From: Viola odorata
Taxonomy: Eukaryota; Streptophyta; Magnoliopsida; Malpighiales; Violaceae
Assembly: GCA_963691705.1 (NCBI GenBank)
Contig: OY829537.1
Location: 41,295,514-41,359,513 of the forward strand
Length of the DNA stretch: 64,000 nucleotides
Reading direction: 5' to 3'
Below, one piece after another: positions 47,268-57,736 of this stretch (within the stretch, counting starts at the first letter, position 1; each line of letters begins with the position of its first letter). The translations under genes and the position numbers were made by a program. The notes under the pieces were generated by a model. It did not search any database. It worked only from the letters and a program-made list of their open reading frames with translations, and was not told the origin of the DNA.

Positions 47268-48185
47268 TGTGAAATTTTCGACATTTGGGGAATTGATTTT
47301 ATGGGTCCCTTCCCCAATTCATATGGAAACGTATATATCCTCTTAGCAGTTGATTACGTTTTTAAATGGGTTGAGGCTAAGGCGACCAAGACTGATGATT
47401 CCAAAGTAGTTGCAGCTTTTCTTCACTCTCATATTTTTAGCAGGTTTGGGGCCCCATGAGCCCTCATTAGTGACCGCGGAACGCATTTCTGCAACCGAGT
47501 TATCAGCGACTTGCTCAAGCAGTACAGAGTCATGCATCGTGTCTCCACAGCCTACCACCCGCAGACCAACGGTCAGGCCGAGGTATCCAACCATGAGATC
47601 AAGTCAATTTTAGAAAAGACGGTCAACCAATCCCGCAAGGACTGGAGTTTGAAGCTTGACGACGCTCTTTGGGCTTATCGAACAGCGTTCAAGACTCCTA
47701 TTGGCATGACCCCCTATCGGCTTGTCTTCGGAAAACCCTGCCACTTACCCGTTGAAATCGAGCAAAAAGCTTTCTAGGCTATTCGGAGAGCCAATTTCAA
47801 CCTTGACGAGGCTGGACAACATCGCAGGTTGCAAATCCAGGAGTTAGAAGAGCTTCATGATGATGCCTACGAGAATGCTCTCATCTACAAGGGCAAGACG
47901 AAGGCCTACCATGACAAAATCCTATCTCATAAATCTTTCGAGGTCGGACAGAAGGTCCTGCTCTATAACTCCCGGTTGCGATTATTTTCGGGGAAATTGA
48001 AGTCCAAGTGGACAAGCCCTTACATTGTCACAGCCGTTCATGATCATGGCGTCGTTGAAATTAGAAGCTTGGACACTGGAGTCACGTTCAAGGTCAATGG
48101 ACGTCGTCTCAAGGCATTCTATGAGGGGTTCAAGCCATTCGTCGATGAGGAGATGAATGTTGCTGAGCCACCTGACCTACTTTGA
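47268..48185 (+). pseudogene. E4 integrase core and C-terminus
   Basis: Continues in a new frame: [12 protein letters not shown] (first Asp), then TGA 47457-47459, SDRGTHF (second Asp), [10 protein letters not shown] (Glu), TAG 47775-47777, then the C-terminal domain (SKWTSPYIV) to the natural stop at 48183-48185. Confidence 0.88.
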
Positions 48186-48662
48186 TCCCAATCGCTTGCG
48201 TCTAGGTCGAGACGTTAACCACGGCGCTCTGTGGGAGGCAGCCCACGTTCCTTACTTTTTCTTATTTTATTATATTTTATTTTCATTTTCTTTCTTTCAT
48301 TTATTCTTTCATTTCCATTTTTATTTCCATACCGTGATTTTCTCCACCCCGAATCCCTTTCCATTTTATTCTGATTTTTTTTTCTTTTATTTTCCTTTTT
48401 TATCTTAGGTAATTTCCTTTTGAATTTTAAAACTTTTGATTTGGATGATGACAAGAGCGTGACAGTTGGAAGCTTTCAGTTGGGATTTGATGGGCCCCAA
48501 TCACCAGCCGCCACATCCGCACGTGAGCAACGGCTAACAGCTGGCAACCATAAAGGGAGACCACTTTCTTCTTTTTTTTCTCTTCACTTTCCCACTTTTC
48601 ATCCATCTCCTTCCTTGCCTCTCGACCTTTCCTACTCTCACACAAACTCTCTAACTTCTCCC
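48186..48662 (+). other. E4 pol-to-ORF2 spacer
   Basis: T-rich non-coding sequence. The reading frame of the next ORF is open back to 48420, but the initial 81 codons lack any motif and precede the better start. Confidence 0.5.
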
Positions 48663-50945
48663 ATGGCTCGCTCAAAGAAATCTGCCGCCCGCCTCAATGC
48701 TGCCCCAACCCAACAGTCACAGGACACTCCGTCCACCGTAGCCGTTGTCACTCCTCTTGCCACCACCATCCCTGCCACCGCTGGTACTCCGCCAGCGGCC
48801 TCCACAAAACCCAAAACAACCAAAACACATTCCACCCCTCTCTCCTCGCCGAAGCAACCGCAGCCGACCACAACCATCGCTGCTACTACCCCAGTTGCTC
48901 CGACAACCACCACCTCTATCGTACCCACTACTTCCCCTGTCAAAAAGACACCACCAACCCCGAAGGTCGTCAAACCACCAACGGCCAGACCACTCATCAC
49001 CTCACCCCCCAAATCCACTCCTCCACCACCAAAAACAACTCCGATTTCCACCACCGCTCTCCCAAAAGCCCCTCTGGCCGACGATGAGACCTCATCCGGC
49101 AAATACGAGTCCGGCTACGAAGAGTCAGCGGACTCCATTGAGACTGCTACCACCAACCAGGCTGCTCCGTCAACGATAGTACCGCCGAGTGCCTCCGGCA
49201 CGGCGGCCATTGACGATTCCACTGCTGCAGCAGAGTCTGGAGATTCCTCGGGTGAGGAGGAATCTAGGGAGGAAGACGAGGAATCAGGCGAAGATTTCGG
49301 TGAAGAGGAAGGCTCCGAGGAAGAATCGGTGGAGGCTGCCGATGATACTCCCAAGGACCAACCAGAAAATGCGGCTGCCCAGAGTCAGACCACCACTCCG
49401 ACGTCAGATGTCCAGATCACTGAATCCATTCCAGGTCCCAGCGGCTTGCCCATGGGCCATAACATGACCTCCCGTGGCCGCTTGATCGAGCCAGTGTGCT
49501 ATGCCGAGGGGAAACCTAAGAAAGTACAGCTTCGAGTGCCCATTGAGTTCGATGATGACTCTGAGGATAAGGCTTTTATTCCCCCTGTTGCTGAGACCAC
49601 CGAGGACACCTCTATGGACATCGATGAACCATCACCCGTGCACCCAAAACGAAAGGCCCCTGCTACACCAGTTGCCTCTTCCCAGCCCAGAAAGTCAGCC
49701 CGCATCACCAATAGCTCGGCCAAGGCGGTGATGCCCACTCCTGCAGCTCGTTCAGCCCACGCTAGAGTAGGCGCAGCCGCGCCCCTTGCCCAGGTAACAC
49801 CTGACCTTGCTCACTTTCATGGATGGCTGGAGTTTCCTGATAAGCCCAGCAATGATAGATTGTTAGCTTTGCATGGTATGCTCGTTTCCCCTTGTGCTCA
49901 ACTTGATTATGAATTTTGTGAAAAGATGGGAATTGCTGCTAGAGTGAATTTGCTGATTGATAATATTGGTTGGCGTCCTTTGTTTGACCTTGTGCACCCC
50001 ACGTTTTTAGAATTGAGCCATGAATTCTTTGCATCTTTTTGGTTTGACACTGCCACGCTTAAACAAAAAGGGAAGGGTAGCTTACATTTAGGGGCTGAGA
50101 GGGTAGTTAATTTTCGTTTGATGGATATTTGGGAGCACCTTTCTGTTGATAAATTTAATGTCATGCTTGGCTTTGTCAAGCGATCTGATTTTATTTCCCC
50201 GTGGTATCTTAGTGCATTCGCTGCATACCCTCCTGAATTTGATGTCACCAGTGCCTTTAGGCAGCTTGCTGGCGATCCAAATATCAGCTATACTTCCCGT
50301 AAGTCCAAAGGCCATCAGCTGCGTGACCCAGCCCTTCGTGTACTCCACCGTTTCCTTGCCCTCACCTTCGCGGGCAAGATGCAGTCCTCGGGCACCCTTT
50401 TTGTCCAAGAATTATTCTTTTTGTGGTGTATGCATAACGGCCATAAGGCCAACCTAGGATACTGGATTGTACATGAATTAAATGCTATTATTACTTGCAA
50501 CCATAATCCTATTCTTGGTTCCCTTATTACCCGTTTGGTTGTTGAACAGCGTGGTCTTGATGTATCCGACTGTGATCTTTTTGTGCCTGTTGGCTTTAAA
50601 TTGCTTGATGCCCGTACCCTCGATGGTATGGGCCATTTGCGCTTGAAAGGTCGTGTTTTGTGTTTCAGTAAAGGATACACTGGCGGCGCGAAGAGAGTCT
50701 GGAGTGCCCAGAATGGAGGAGCCTTTGAGTGGCCTGACCTGTCTGCAGATTCACCTCTTCCCTCCCCTGTTCAGTCCCCCCCTCGCGAGGAGCGTCCCGG
50801 CCAAGTTGTACCTGACAATGTCGATGCCGCACCCACTGCTGCTGCTATCGCCGAGACGAATGCCCTGCTCCGGACGGTCATCTCCCTTCTTCAGACCCTT
50901 CCTGATGAGCTATCCTCGAGGCTACGTCCTCCCGCTAGCCCATGA
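48663..50945 (+). CDS. E4 ORF downstream of pol (env-position protein, 760 aa)
   Basis: The start MARSKKSAARLN at 48663 is preferred over the in-frame ATG at 48420 because coding-like composition begins here. Residues 1-150 are proline/threonine/serine-rich. Residues 150-240 are strongly acidic with serine runs. Residues about 380-660 form a compact domain (FHGWLEFPDKP, FLELSHEFFASFW, KGHQLRDPALRVLHRFLA, ELFFLWCMH) that I associate with the 'putative plant transposon protein' family found in Athila elements. Residues 700-760 are a proline-rich tail. I see no signal peptide or membrane helix, so an envelope role is not supported. It is uninterrupted although gag-pol carries eleven stops. Confidence 0.8.
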   Translation: MARSKKSAARLNAAPTQQSQDTPSTVAVVTPLATTIPATAGTPPAASTKPKTTKTHSTPLSSPKQPQPTTTIAATTPVAPTTTTSIVPTTSPVKKTPPTPKVVKPPTARPLITSPPKSTPPPPKTTPISTTALPKAPLADDETSSGKYESGYEESADSIETATTNQAAPSTIVPPSASGTAAIDDSTAAAESGDSSGEEESREEDEESGEDFGEEEGSEEESVEAADDTPKDQPENAAAQSQTTTPTSDVQITESIPGPSGLPMGHNMTSRGRLIEPVCYAEGKPKKVQLRVPIEFDDDSEDKAFIPPVAETTEDTSMDIDEPSPVHPKRKAPATPVASSQPRKSARITNSSAKAVMPTPAARSAHARVGAAAPLAQVTPDLAHFHGWLEFPDKPSNDRLLALHGMLVSPCAQLDYEFCEKMGIAARVNLLIDNIGWRPLFDLVHPTFLELSHEFFASFWFDTATLKQKGKGSLHLGAERVVNFRLMDIWEHLSVDKFNVMLGFVKRSDFISPWYLSAFAAYPPEFDVTSAFRQLAGDPNISYTSRKSKGHQLRDPALRVLHRFLALTFAGKMQSSGTLFVQELFFLWCMHNGHKANLGYWIVHELNAIITCNHNPILGSLITRLVVEQRGLDVSDCDLFVPVGFKLLDARTLDGMGHLRLKGRVLCFSKGYTGGAKRVWSAQNGGAFEWPDLSADSPLPSPVQSPPREERPGQVVPDNVDAAPTAAAIAETNALLRTVISLLQTLPDELSSRLRPPASP

Positions 50946-51687
50946 TCCTCCTCCCCGAACTCTATCATCTCTTTACCTTCGGGCTAATTTTGTACTTTAA
51001 TTTCTCGGTGAACAATTTCCTTTCCCTTTTCCTATTTCTCTTCGAACTGCGTTTCTTTGATTCCTTTCTCCACACCGAGGACGGTGTTTTGTTTTAGTGT
51101 GGGGATGGGATTTCATACTTTTATGATATGTTTTGTGTGCGTTTTTAGCATATTTTGCATGACTTCTTGATTATTATCGTATTGCATGACTGTTTTCCCT
51201 GCATATGCATGTTTTTGCCCCGATCTGAATTTCCCTCAAATGATTTTTCAACTGTTTACACTACCCCTGTTTTTAAACTCACCTTTGATGGAACGCATAA
51301 AGTAGGCCCACTTCACACAGAATTTTCACCCACTGCACCAAAACCACTTGCACACCATACTGCCTGTTAGCTCTTATGACTGCATCTTGCCCTCGCTGCT
51401 TGCAATCATTGAATTTTTCTCCCGTGAGTGTTTGAACTTTCATACCGTACTTTATTTCGGAGTGGATGCAATGATTTGTGTGCTGGCCGAATTTGCATGG
51501 GACCTCTAGGGTATAGACATGATCAGACATGGGAATGCGATGATATGATTAGGGACTTTGCACTTTTCTTTGTTATCTATTTTCTTGCTTTTCATCTCCT
51601 TACCCATACTGCTCACCCTTTCTTTCACTACCCTTCTAACTGCTTGAGCCATTCCTTTATTTTCTTAGCAGGTGAGAGATGCCTTCG
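50946..51687 (+). other. E4 3' non-coding region, first part
   Basis: Contains GTGTGGGGATGGG near 51097, similar to the polypurine region next to the 3' LTR. The short ORFs have no motif. Confidence 0.5.
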
Positions 51688-51692
51688 GCAGT

Positions 51693-52188
51693 TGATGTGA
51701 TCCTGCCTAGGGTTAGTAAGCCGGATAACATATGGAGCTTAAGGAGGATCTAGCCAAGCGAATCATCTAACGAACACCATGTCCACACGAAAGAAAAGAC
51801 ACAAAATACGTATATTTAGCGAAGAAATTACACAAAGAACGATGGGAAGGTGGGAGTTACCGGGAATTAGAAGATGGATGGAAGGGACGGAGATGAGCAC
51901 ACACGAAGTAGCGACAAGCACACGAACGATTGCTTGATCAAGATATAATCCGAGGGCCAAGTTGGGACTCATTTCTATGGATGATAAAACAAGAAAAATA
52001 TATATTTCATTCACACAAATCGTCAACACAATTACAAGCTTTAATTTCCCAGAGAGACATCGGGAGGAGTAATCTCAAACTCAAGCGATCCCTCTCAAAC
52101 TCAAGTTGACAAGAGAAAGGAGTATTCTCGCTTTACAAGGGTAGAAATTCTATGGCATACAGCAAAAACCTCTTTATACCCTTCGTCA
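51693..52188 (-). repeat. E5 LTR 1
   Basis: 496 bp. On the minus strand it starts TGACGAAGGGTATAAAGAGG and ends GGATCACATCA. It differs from LTR 2 by clearly more than 10% by eye. Confidence 0.75.
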
Positions 52189-52190
52189 CT

Positions 52191-52720
52191 TGATGTGATC
52201 CTGCCTAGGGTTAGTAAGCCGGATTACAATGGAGCTATCGGAGGATCTAGCTGAACGAATTTATCTAGCGACAACAAGATCACAAGAAAGGGAAGACATG
52301 GAAAATGTATATTTAGCGGAGAAATTACACATAAGAGCGATGGGAAGATGGGAGTTACCGGGAATTAGAAGACGGATGGAAGGGACGGAGATGAGCACAT
52401 GCGAAGTAGTGAAAATCACACGAACAATTGCTTGATCAAGATATAATCCGAGGGCCAAGTGGGACTCGTTTCTATGGATGATCAAACAAATAAAACCCCG
52501 ATTTCATTCAAGCCAAAATAATCACAACCATTACAAACTTTGATTTCCCGGAGAGAGATCGGGAGGAGTAATCTCAAACTCAAGCGATCCCTCTCAAGGA
52601 ATTAAAGTGATGAGCCAAGGCTTAGGTGATAAGAGAAGGAGTAAACTCACATTACAAATATCACACACATGACTAAGCTCCCTCAAGAAAGAAAGACAAG
52701 AGCTATTTATAGTTCGTACA
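52191..52720 (-). repeat. E5 LTR 2 (3' LTR of the internal region)
   Basis: Starts two bases after LTR 1. On the minus strand it begins TGTACGAACTATAAATAGC, with a TATA box very close to its 5' end. Confidence 0.7.
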
Positions 52721-53438
52721 AAAGATGGGTTTGAAAAGCCCAAAAAGGCCATTTTCTCCCATGTCTGGCGGTATACCGCCTGGAGGCTTGAAGTCCTGGC
52801 GGTATAGCGCTAGCTTCACTCCCAAAATGCGAAAAATACTGATTCCTGGCGGTATGCCGCCCCATACATGGCATTCCTGACGGTATGCCGCTTGGCTCGT
52901 TCACACTGCGCGCTGAAATGTCGACTGGCATAACTTTTGATCCACCCATCAGATTGGCTTGAAACTTTTTCCAAACGGAAGCTAACATCTTGAAGTTTCC
53001 ATCAAGCTTCAGTTCTCGTAAATCGGAATCCATTTGCTTGTCCATAATCTTTGGCGAATATGTGACGCAATTCTGACTTGTATGGGACCTCTTGGATGGA
53101 GCATTTGTTGTCAAGGCCTTGGGTTGGGTGCGCGTGGCCTGGTGACTTGCTAGGGATAGACGCGCCTCTACTTCATGGCTTTCTCGACCATCTTGGGAGT
53201 TTTGTTCATCTAGGCCTAGGCATGGTGAGGAATTGGCACTTGATCCCCGACCTTGGACATGATTAACGTTCATCTGCAAGGCTCGGCTGCCCGTGACCGA
53301 TCCTCTTGGCAATGTGTCAAGTTGTTCTAATTCAAAGGGGGTCGTAATCACATCAACCTCTCCCTCTTCAAGAGGATTCGTCCTCGAATCCATAACCTCC
53401 ATCGTCTCACCTACACACTTAAAAACACTTGAAAACAA
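52707..53438 (-). CDS. E5 C-terminal tail ORF
   Basis: 243 codons beginning before MDSRTNPLEEGE. This motif matches the end of gypsy polyproteins such as E0 (DSRANPSQDGG), so the ORF is the former Pol C-terminus placed after an unrelated region. Four IPPG/MPPG-like peptides are encoded by palindromic GGCGGTATACCGCC-type motifs (52767-52892). The frame extends into the LTR. Confidence 0.6.
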   Translation of the reverse strand: MFSSVFKCVGETMEVMDSRTNPLEEGEVDVITTPFELEQLDTLPRGSVTGSRALQMNVNHVQGRGSSANSSPCLGLDEQNSQDGRESHEVEARLSLASHQATRTQPKALTTNAPSKRSHTSQNCVTYSPKIMDKQMDSDLRELKLDGNFKMLASVWKKFQANLMGGSKVMPVDISARSVNEPSGIPSGMPCMGRHTARNQYFSHFGSEASAIPPGLQASRRYTARHGRKWPFWAFQTHLLYEL

Positions 53439-54913
53439 AGGGAGATACCCAAGAGGCGCATTCGCGCATGCATATACACAGGTTGGTCCAAGAAAATGTC
53501 ATGCAAAATGCGGATGGCATCACAACTTATAGAACAACTGACAGGATGAGTTAATTTCTCTTTACAACTCACAATGACAAGCCAAGAGAATTGAGCATTA
53601 CACACAAGCACAATGCACTTGAAAATACCAAACAAATTCCGTAAGAGAGAATACAAATTTCCATAGGAATTAAACCAATTAATCCTCAACAAGTTCGGCC
53701 CATAAATTTGTGTTCTCCGATCACACAATACATTCATGGTATTGAAGTGCATATTATTCACAAATAGCTCCTGTATGCTACAATTGGCAAGACATAATTC
53801 ATCCAATTTAAAAACATACACATCCCTTTCATATTTATGCACCTTGGTCTATAAGACAATATTAAGGATGCGCACGGTATCACAAATCATTAAACAACAT
53901 AGACGGTGGTTTATTTTCTCAAAGCGGCCTATAAGGACCAGCCAAGAAAATTGGGCCACACGCCCATTCACAAAATGTTGTGGAATGCCTAATAATCGAC
54001 ACAAAAAGGAATACAATTCCTCGCAACAATTAGGCCAAGAAAATTGTGCGCTACAAGAAGGCTCAATACGCTTGGAAATACCAAACAAGTTCAGCAAGGG
54101 ATAACACAAATTTTCATAAGAATTGAACCAATTAGTCCTTGGCAAATCTAGTTCAAAAATTTGTTGTCTCTCAACATACAACATATTCATGGTATTCCAA
54201 GACATGTCACACATAAGCACTTCATGTAGTCTATACTCAAAGAAGCACAAATTTTCATGTCGGAACAAGGATGGGTTTTCCTTGTCAATTCGGCTAATGA
54301 TAATTAGCCACGAGAATTGGGCTTCACACGCCCGCATACCACACATCGGAATCATAGATAATTGGCATAAAGGGAGAAGCAATTCATTGCAACATTTTGA
54401 CCAAGAAAATTTCGACAAGTTGAAGCAAAAGAATTGTTTCCATGTTTCATGCAAATTAATCATAGATTCTAAGTCTAAACAACATACAAATAATTTATAC
54501 ATACTATCCGAAAAGCTACAAAAACTGGCACGTTTGAGCAAGAAAGAGTCATACTTGATGAAATGTAACTTAGGAGTTTTAATACATAACACAAAATTTT
54601 CATCCAAGTAGTTTTCATGCTCAAACCAAGGAAAATTTTGCTTGACGAAGGGTACGAAAATATTTTTGGGCAATGCAATAAAATTCGTACCCAAGTGGTT
54701 CTCAAATACACGAACAAAGGAGTTATGCTCAACGAAATGCAAGAATGATTCTCTATCACATGCTATAGGTTTGTCATACAAATTTTTATCATGTGAATAG
54801 CGATGAGTGACATGAACAGCCTCAAACAATAGAGCATTCAAGGAAGGATTTGGTACACACCTTTGGGGCAAAGCGGGAGAATGGGAATGCTTTACCTCGA
54901 GACCTTGCCGTTG
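53411..54913 (-). pseudogene. E5 long ORF, C-terminal half with repeated FSW modules
   Basis: One open frame from the gap to 53411, with a single TAG at 53849-53851. It contains repeated segments: QFSWL(I/V) blocks at three places, (K/Q)FSW(S/P)xCC blocks at two, and two copies of an NWFNSY-NL...LLNLFGI segment about 130 residues apart. It is rich in Cys, Phe and Leu. I recognise no family. It occupies the place where a gypsy element would have protease to integrase. Confidence 0.6.
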
Positions 54914-55113
54914 NNNNNNNNNNNNNNNNNNNNNNNNNNNNNNNNNNNNNNNNNNNNNNNNNNNNNNNNNNNNNNNNNNNNNNNNNNNNNNNNNNNNNNN
55001 NNNNNNNNNNNNNNNNNNNNNNNNNNNNNNNNNNNNNNNNNNNNNNNNNNNNNNNNNNNNNNNNNNNNNNNNNNNNNNNNNNNNNNNNNNNNNNNNNNNN
55101 NNNNNNNNNNNNN
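54914..55113. other. Assembly gap (200 N)
   Basis: Exactly 200 Ns, probably a placeholder of unknown true size. Any ORF read across it is not real evidence of continuity. Confidence 0.99.
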
Positions 55114-56086
55114 CTTCCGGTTCAGACTCGAATGCCATAGTGGATTGAGAATGTTGTTGACTTGGATGAACTTGGGAGGAGCTGCTGCCTTGCTTCAAGG
55201 GAAGTGAAGGAGAAGAATTCTTGTCACGTTTAGGTCTTGCAATATTCTTCACTAACCCGGACAAATTTTCCCACCAAGCATCATTCCTAACACCACTCGG
55301 CAATTCATCACTATTCTTTATCTTGCCACTCTCTTCTTTCTTAGCATGATCATTCTTCTCATGCTTCTTGGCTTTTTCACTTACTTCGTTCACTCTATTA
55401 TTGGGGCAAATGTCACACGAGTGGCCTCTACCCGTACATGTAGTGCAAAATACTTCGCTTGCTTGTTTGGAAGAAGTAGAAGGCAAGGATGTGGTTCGGA
55501 AGTCTTGCTGAAATTCTTGGAGAGTAGGAGGAGGCATTCGGCCTTGGTGAGGTCGAATCCTCGAAGGAGTAAGATGAAGAGGTGCTCGACTTTGCATTCC
55601 GTCATGTTTTGCTCGGACTTGTACACTTGAGGAGATGAAGTGCTTTCTAGGTTCGGGGCCATGGCCAAGGCTTTGGTGTGCAATGGAACCGAGGCCATAG
55701 CTTGAGACATGAAGGCTCGGAAATTCTTCTTCGTCGTCGTCATCCTCACTACAACTTGAAGTTGAACCACGGATTAAGAGACGAGGACTTGAAGTCTCTT
55801 CTTGGTCTTCATCCTCACTACAAATTGAACTTGAGCTACGACTAAAGACATGAGGACTTGGAGGGTCTTCATTGTCTTCACTCTCGCTACAAGTTGCTTC
55901 ACTTTCATCTCGGTACTCATCCGGACTAACAATGTTATACTCATCGCCGCTTTCACCACATGGTTCACAATCTTCATCACCATCGAATTGGCAACTATCA
56001 TCACCACTTTCGTCAATGCATTGTGAGTCATCGTCATCATAATACGACTCTTGATCACAAGACTCACAATCACTATCTCTTGACAT
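55114..56086 (-). CDS. E5 long ORF, N-terminal half: acidic zinc-knuckle protein
   Basis: It starts at the ATG at 56086 (MSRDSDCES). The first 130 residues are extremely acidic, with repeated SEDEDQEE/SEDDDDEEE and SPHVFS/SPRLLI units. A CCHC knuckle follows (FCTTCTGRGHSCDICPNN, about 55405-55455), close in form to that of E0 Gag ([16 protein letters not shown]), then a lysine-rich stretch. The typical Gag core is not visible, so it looks like a Gag nucleocapsid remnant on a new acidic N-terminus. Runs into the gap. Confidence 0.65.
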
Positions 56087-57310
56087 TGTGCCTCAAAAAA
56101 TTGAACAAACTAAATATATATAGATGTTAGTAAATAATCTCTCCCTCAGGTGTTTAAACACTCGTGTTTAGGTGTTTAGGTCACTCAAAAAATACGTGCT
56201 CACAAACACTCAACTTCACATTTTCCGTGTACCTGCACACTTAAACAAGGGTTAGAAAATAAATCTCTCCCTCACGTGTTTAACACTCGTGTTTAGTCTC
56301 TCGCAAAAGATAGCCTCACAATCACTCACAAATTTATTTTTTTCACACACACAAGCTTGCTCACCACACAACTTGTTGCCGCAAACAACTTGTGACTTAG
56401 GCCAAGCGTTTCATTCACACTACCTTCGCAAATGCTCAAGAGATTAGCACAAGAGAAGGAAATATTAAACAAAAGACTCAAGGAAATTACAAAGACTCAA
56501 GAGAAGGCTGGAAAAAATAAAATTCAGATTTCCAAGGGAAATTTTCAAAATTTTAATTTTGAGGAAAAACTTTGAATTTCCGTTAGAGGGAAGGAAGGCT
56601 GGAATTATTGGGTTTAATTGAGTAAAAGACTCAAAGATTTAATGAAAAAGACTTGGAAGTTTAGAACTCAAAATAACTTAAGTTTAGGACTTAAAAGTTT
56701 AAAACTCAAGCTTATGATTTTTTTTATGGTTTAGGACTTGAGTTTAGGACTTGTTTAAGACTCAAGAAATTTAAAAGGACAGCTGGACACACAAGAAGAA
56801 GTGGACGGACTAGGCTTGGGAAAAGGTGGGCTTATTTAGTTGGAAATGGGCAATTTGGTTGGGATGGTAGTATTTAGTTAGGAAAGTTTGCAACCTTGGT
56901 CAAATTGTCAAAAGGACTAGGGTGAGGTGGACTATTGCATTTAATGCAAAGGATGACTCTTGGATTCTGGAGGGGTGTTGGTCGGCCAAGTGTTCCAATT
57001 CCTTTCTTTTCTTTCTTTCTTGTTTTTTTTTTTTTTTTTAAATTAGAAACACTTGGATAAAACTTTTGCAAATTGTATTTGGATCAAAATACCCCAAGCA
57101 CCAAGAACATCAAGAACACAAGATGAACATCAGGAACACACCCAAATGATTTTCGGAAATTTTTGAACTTTTGACCTAGCAAAAATGATCACCACAATCA
57201 CTCAAATGCCCACTTGTAAAAGGTTTGGGAAAAAGATGCATAAAAAGATTTCCAAGAAAGAAAGGTTTGAACTTTTGTAGGAACACTAGAAAAATTCGAT
57301 AGGCGGCCAA
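56087..57310 (-). other. E5 5' leader
   Basis: AT-rich, with repeats of 'aacactcgtgtttag' (about 56155-56300) and of 'gacttgagtttaggactt' (56640-56760). No gene recognised. Confidence 0.55.
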
Positions 57311-57324
57311 AAGCTCCGCTACCA
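57311..57324 (-). promoter_or_regulatory. E5 primer binding site
   Basis: TGGTAGCGGAGCTT on the minus strand, separated from the LTR by AG. It is the same motif as in E0 and fixes the orientation of E5. Confidence 0.75.
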
Positions 57325-57326
57325 CT

Positions 57327-57736
57327 TGATGTGATCCTGCCTAGGGTTAGTAAGCCGGATAACATATGGAGCTTAAGGAGGATCTAGCCGAACGAATTTA
57401 TCTAGCAACAACAAGATCACAAGAAAGGGAAGACATGGAAAATGTATATTTAGCGGAGAATAGATAAGAAATAGCGGAGGATTTAGGGATATGTACCCGG
57501 AAATTAATGGAAATATGTGAGTTTAGGAATTGAGCACGCGAAGAACCATCGATCATTCCATGTAATTTGTCATCCACGGTTTTGATAAATAAGCAACAAT
57601 TATTCCCAAATTTAATTCACCCAAAATGCTTCAACCAAAACACAAATCGATAAATTTTCTGGAGAAAAATCGGGAGGAGTAATCTCGAACTCAAACGATT
57701 TCACTCAAGAAAATTCAATGGGAGAGCCCAAGTATT
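57327..57736 (-). repeat. E5 LTR 3, truncated 5' LTR
   Basis: It begins like LTR 1 and 2 but diverges strongly after about 140 bp. It is joined at ATTACAAT (57734-57741) to a duplicate of 52223-53361. Confidence 0.65.

Noticed and set aside
48420..48662. ATG at 48420 as start of the Athila downstream ORF
   Set aside because: The first 81 codons have no motif and leader-like composition; the ATG at 48663 begins the coding-like part.
48663..50945. Envelope glycoprotein
   Set aside because: Position fits, but no signal peptide, membrane helix or cysteine pattern of an envelope is visible.
53849..56086. A single 745-aa ORF across the N gap
   Set aside because: The frame passes 200 unknown bases of unknown true length. 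I annotated the two halves separately; their link is likely but not shown.
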